Origin: Membranipora membranacea | Lineage: Eukaryota > Bryozoa > Gymnolaemata > Cheilostomatida > Membraniporidae | Reading direction: 5' to 3' | DNA: 64,000 bases | NCBI GenBank assembly: GCA_914767715.1 | Contig: OU612073.1 | Location: 24,118,001 to 24,182,000, forward strand | In this document: positions 61,347 through 64,000 of the stretch, one piece after another | How the letters are laid out: the number at the start of each line of letters is the position of its first letter | Numbering within the stretch: position 1 is the first letter of the stretch | Notes under the pieces: generated by a model | Databases searched by the model: none | Seen by the model: the letters and a program-made list of their open reading frames with translations, nothing else | What the model was told of the DNA's origin: nothing | Made by a program: the position numbers and the translations under genes

Positions 61347-63718
61347 TTCCAAATTGTTGTGGGAACCTTCTTCTGCCAAAAGATGATGTTCAGATTACTG
61401 CCTTAGGATTCCAAAGACAACTTTTCACCAACTAGAATTTACAAGCCAACTTTATATATATGTTACTTTCAGTGAGTTGCAATATCTATGTCAGTGTTGG
61501 TGTATTATTCTCATATGTGTGACTTTATTGACTACTTTATGGTCACGTGAGTAATGCTGATCAATCATCAATCAATATACTAATCTAGTTGGGACTGTAA
61601 TATGTACCCCACATTATTAACAATTATTGTGATGAGACACACAGGCTATAAAATGTACACACCTTGTTACCTGAGGAGACAACTCTGAATAATAAAACAA
61701 TAGTATTGCTTGGCATATCCTAGTCTGTCTTGGCAAGCTTTGTTAGTGGTGGGAGACCAAAAATACAAGATAGGCTTGGCTAGGTATATCCCAAACTCTG
61801 CTGGTAATGACCACAGGAGAATAGAGATGTCTATTCTTGATAGATATTAGAGGTAACATGGATAAAAAGAGGGAAGCCCGATTAGATTGTCACCTCCATA
61901 TTTCAAAAATGCTATGACTAAACAAACTTTTTATAATTTTGGTTCACACATTTACATTAACGGAGAAATAGTATTTATGTTTTTTTGTTAATAAACCCAG
62001 CATGTTCAAGTATGATTTTTTTTTTAAATAAAGTATGAAGTTATAAAAAAAAAAGATAATTGATAGCTAACAGTTAGCTAGCTAGCAAAAATATGGTTTG
62101 TATAAACATGTGGCTTCTTACATGTTGTCACTCATATTATAATGGAAGAAGTTCACAAAGATGGAATCTCAGTCCTCAGCCATTTAGAAAAATTACTAGC
62201 ACATGTCACTTTCTATGGCTTTTTCATCTGCAATCATTTTCATTTCAATGAGACATTTTCAAAAAAAAGTACGGCAGAATAGCTGTTGTTTGAATGAAAA
62301 TAATGTTACATTATAACCATCGAGTAGTTTTGCCCTTGATCTAATGTGCCTACAAGCAAGATTCCATTTTCATCAAAGTTTACTCAATCTATTTTTGCAA
62401 TCCCAATGATCTGTCTTCCTGATTTACTTATATGCTTGCTAGCATTCATTTTAAAATGTAAAGATAAGTAAGTGAGGAAGAGGTATTGTTGGGATATTAT
62501 CATTGCTATGGCCGTTGCAGTGGTCTAAGTGGAATTTTTTCTATGTGGGAACTCTACTGTCTGGGTCGACAGCAGCCAAAATGGCGGCAATGCAGCCGCA
62601 GGTAATAACATTTATGCGGAAATATAGATCTGTAATAGTATGATTGATAATATAATTGATATCTGGTCAAAACGAAACATTTTCATACTGTTTTAAAGTG
62701 TCTATTGCACAGAATTTAGTGGGAGCTGTGTTCTAAGGTTTGCCCCTCAAATATTTCTTTGTGGGAACTCCGTTTCCACCAGTTCCCACTCACTCAGAAC
62801 ACTGGGCTAATTGGCTATCGACTTTTGGGTTATACCACTGGAGTTGTTTTGCCCTTGATTCATAGAAGACAACTCCTCTAAATCAGGTTCCTTTTTTTAA
62901 GTATTGGATAAAAATATATTTACAATCCAAAAGGTTTGTATTTATTTCTCATCTAAAATGAAAGTCCGGAAAATCAAAGGGCACAAATTACAATGGAGAA
63001 TCCAGGAGGGGTTGAGATAAAATAAGATTGATTGATTTTACATATAAAAGTAAAACAATCGGGATAATGTACTTCTGTTCAGGTTGCTTGTAGTGCCGTT
63101 CCATTATCGACCAGACCACCAGCGACCAAGGCAGGTTTCGACACTTAAACAAGTATGAATGTGTTCAGTAAGATGTATTAACATATCTTCTAAGTCCAAA
63201 AATCACACCCAGAGGCATCAATTAAGAGCAACCCCACTCTCCTTACATCAATGAACTAATTCTTTGCATACGTCTTCTGTAAGCCTTGTCATGGCTAGAA
63301 TAATCAGATATTATTGTAATTTGGTAATTTTTTCTCAGGAGCAAAACTTTTAGTGTATTAAGCAACACATGGTATTAAATTAAAGGATAAACAAAATTGT
63401 TTTGTTGGCAGGATCATTATTTGAGGTAAATATGTCTTCTGTATTTGGTCATTTTCCAAATATATATTCCATGTTTATTCTGGAGAAGAATAAGTCCTTA
63501 GGACTTGTACCCAGAAAACAGAAAAATTGATAAAAATATGGTGTAGAATTAAAAAGACATGTAACTAAAACTCAAGAACAATGACAGGTAAAATTACAAA
63601 GTACACGCAGGCATTAATTAGCAGTAAAACATTACACAAGTTAATACACAATAGCTAGGAAAAGAAAAGTTAGAACAATGTAGCAGTAGGCTAAAATGAA
63701 ATGATAAGAACTGACTCA
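61347..63718. other. Region upstream of the AP180-like gene, no confirmed gene
   Basis: It probably contains the promoter and a 5' untranslated exon boundary of the AP180-like gene (an acceptor-like TTTTGGCAG lies about 25 nt before its ATG). A plus-strand ATGGCGGCAATGCAGCCGCAG followed by GTAATA at 62581 could be a first coding exon of a divergent gene. GAGGAGACAACTCT and related motifs occur near 61672 and 62870. The rest is AT-rich without coding signal. Confidence 0.35.
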
Positions 63719-64000
63719 TTAATTGAGAAGTTTGAGGACGTGGCTCCGAGTGGCATTTTCGAATGTAGCAAGGGATTGACTCAGCTTAACATGATTGGGT
63801 AATTCGTTAAACTTCTGAGCACCGAAATTAGCTAAAGCAAATCTGAAATTTTCCTTGGATAGTCTAAACCCAGAACTTTTAGCAAGCCGAGTTTCACTCG
63901 TTAATTTCTCGGGGAGCAGATTGGTATCAATTATTCGGACTAAACTATTAACAATTTTATAAAACGTCAGCAGATACAAATATTCGAAATGCAAAGTTAA
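63719..64000 (-). pseudogene. C-terminal fragment of a LINE reverse transcriptase, cut by the window edge
   Basis: The minus-strand frame runs from beyond the right edge to a stop at 63719. It shows FRFALANFGAQKFNELPNHV followed by SLATFENATRSHVLKLL. This matches the usual end of LINE ORF2 proteins (F...G...WN.LP..., then S...FK..L...L). The 5' part lies outside the window, so I cannot tell whether the element is intact. Confidence 0.55.

Noticed and set aside
61347-61379. Extended N-terminus of the AP180-like protein
   Set aside because: The upstream in-frame codon is TTG and sits at an acceptor-like site. MSGQSVVDR matches the family's usual start.

Overview
The window is nuclear DNA of an invertebrate animal. 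It is AT-rich, carries small exons with GT-AG introns of about 100 bp to 4 kb, and is dense in minisatellites, foldback elements and tRNA-like repeats. No bacterial, organellar or viral gene is evident. The gene set (cryptochrome, spliceosomal SF3A3, a NETO-like CUB/LDLa receptor, an AP180/CALM clathrin adaptor) is metazoan, but I cannot fix the phylum from sequence alone.

By walking splice donors and acceptors with phase checks I rebuilt six gene models that close without a frame error. (1) 1080-4862, minus: 262-aa orphan protein with an N-terminal Cys-rich (zinc-ribbon-like) motif, 5 exons. (2) 9481-19186, minus: 558-aa cryptochrome, 12 exons, with several hallmarks of Drosophila-type (type I) light-sensing cryptochromes. 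(3) 25402-32601, plus: SF3A3 (SF3a60), 13 exons, 501 aa. (4) 34389-43092, plus: 495-aa NETO-like membrane protein (two CUB, LDLa, TM, cytoplasmic tail), 11 exons. (5) 38622-41537, minus: 231-aa orphan membrane protein, 6 exons, wholly nested in the last long intron of gene 4. (6) 44108-61346, minus: 1078-aa AP180/PICALM-type adaptor, 21 exons plus one extra alternative exon.

Between and inside the genes lie: a hAT-type MITE with a perfect 8-bp target-site duplication (1313-1948), a long foldback (5369-5795), LINE reverse-transcriptase remnants (6031-6345; 63719-64000), a U2-snRNA-headed SINE-like insertion with a 15-bp target-site duplication (17240-17500), a foldback MITE inside SF3A3 (26560-26980), four tRNA-derived SINE-like heads, and five large minisatellites with 49-, 14/20-, 16-, 22- and 32-bp units.

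The points I find most worth following are a pair of equal-length homologous exons in the ANTH domain of the AP180 gene that look mutually exclusive, the U2-headed retroposon, the cryptochrome tail and flavin-pocket residues, the nested antisense gene, and a tandem duplication that copies a functional splice donor in the NETO-like gene. There is no operon logic here. Genes 4 and 6 converge with about 1 kb between their stop codons, and genes 2 and 3 are divergent with 6.2 kb between starts.
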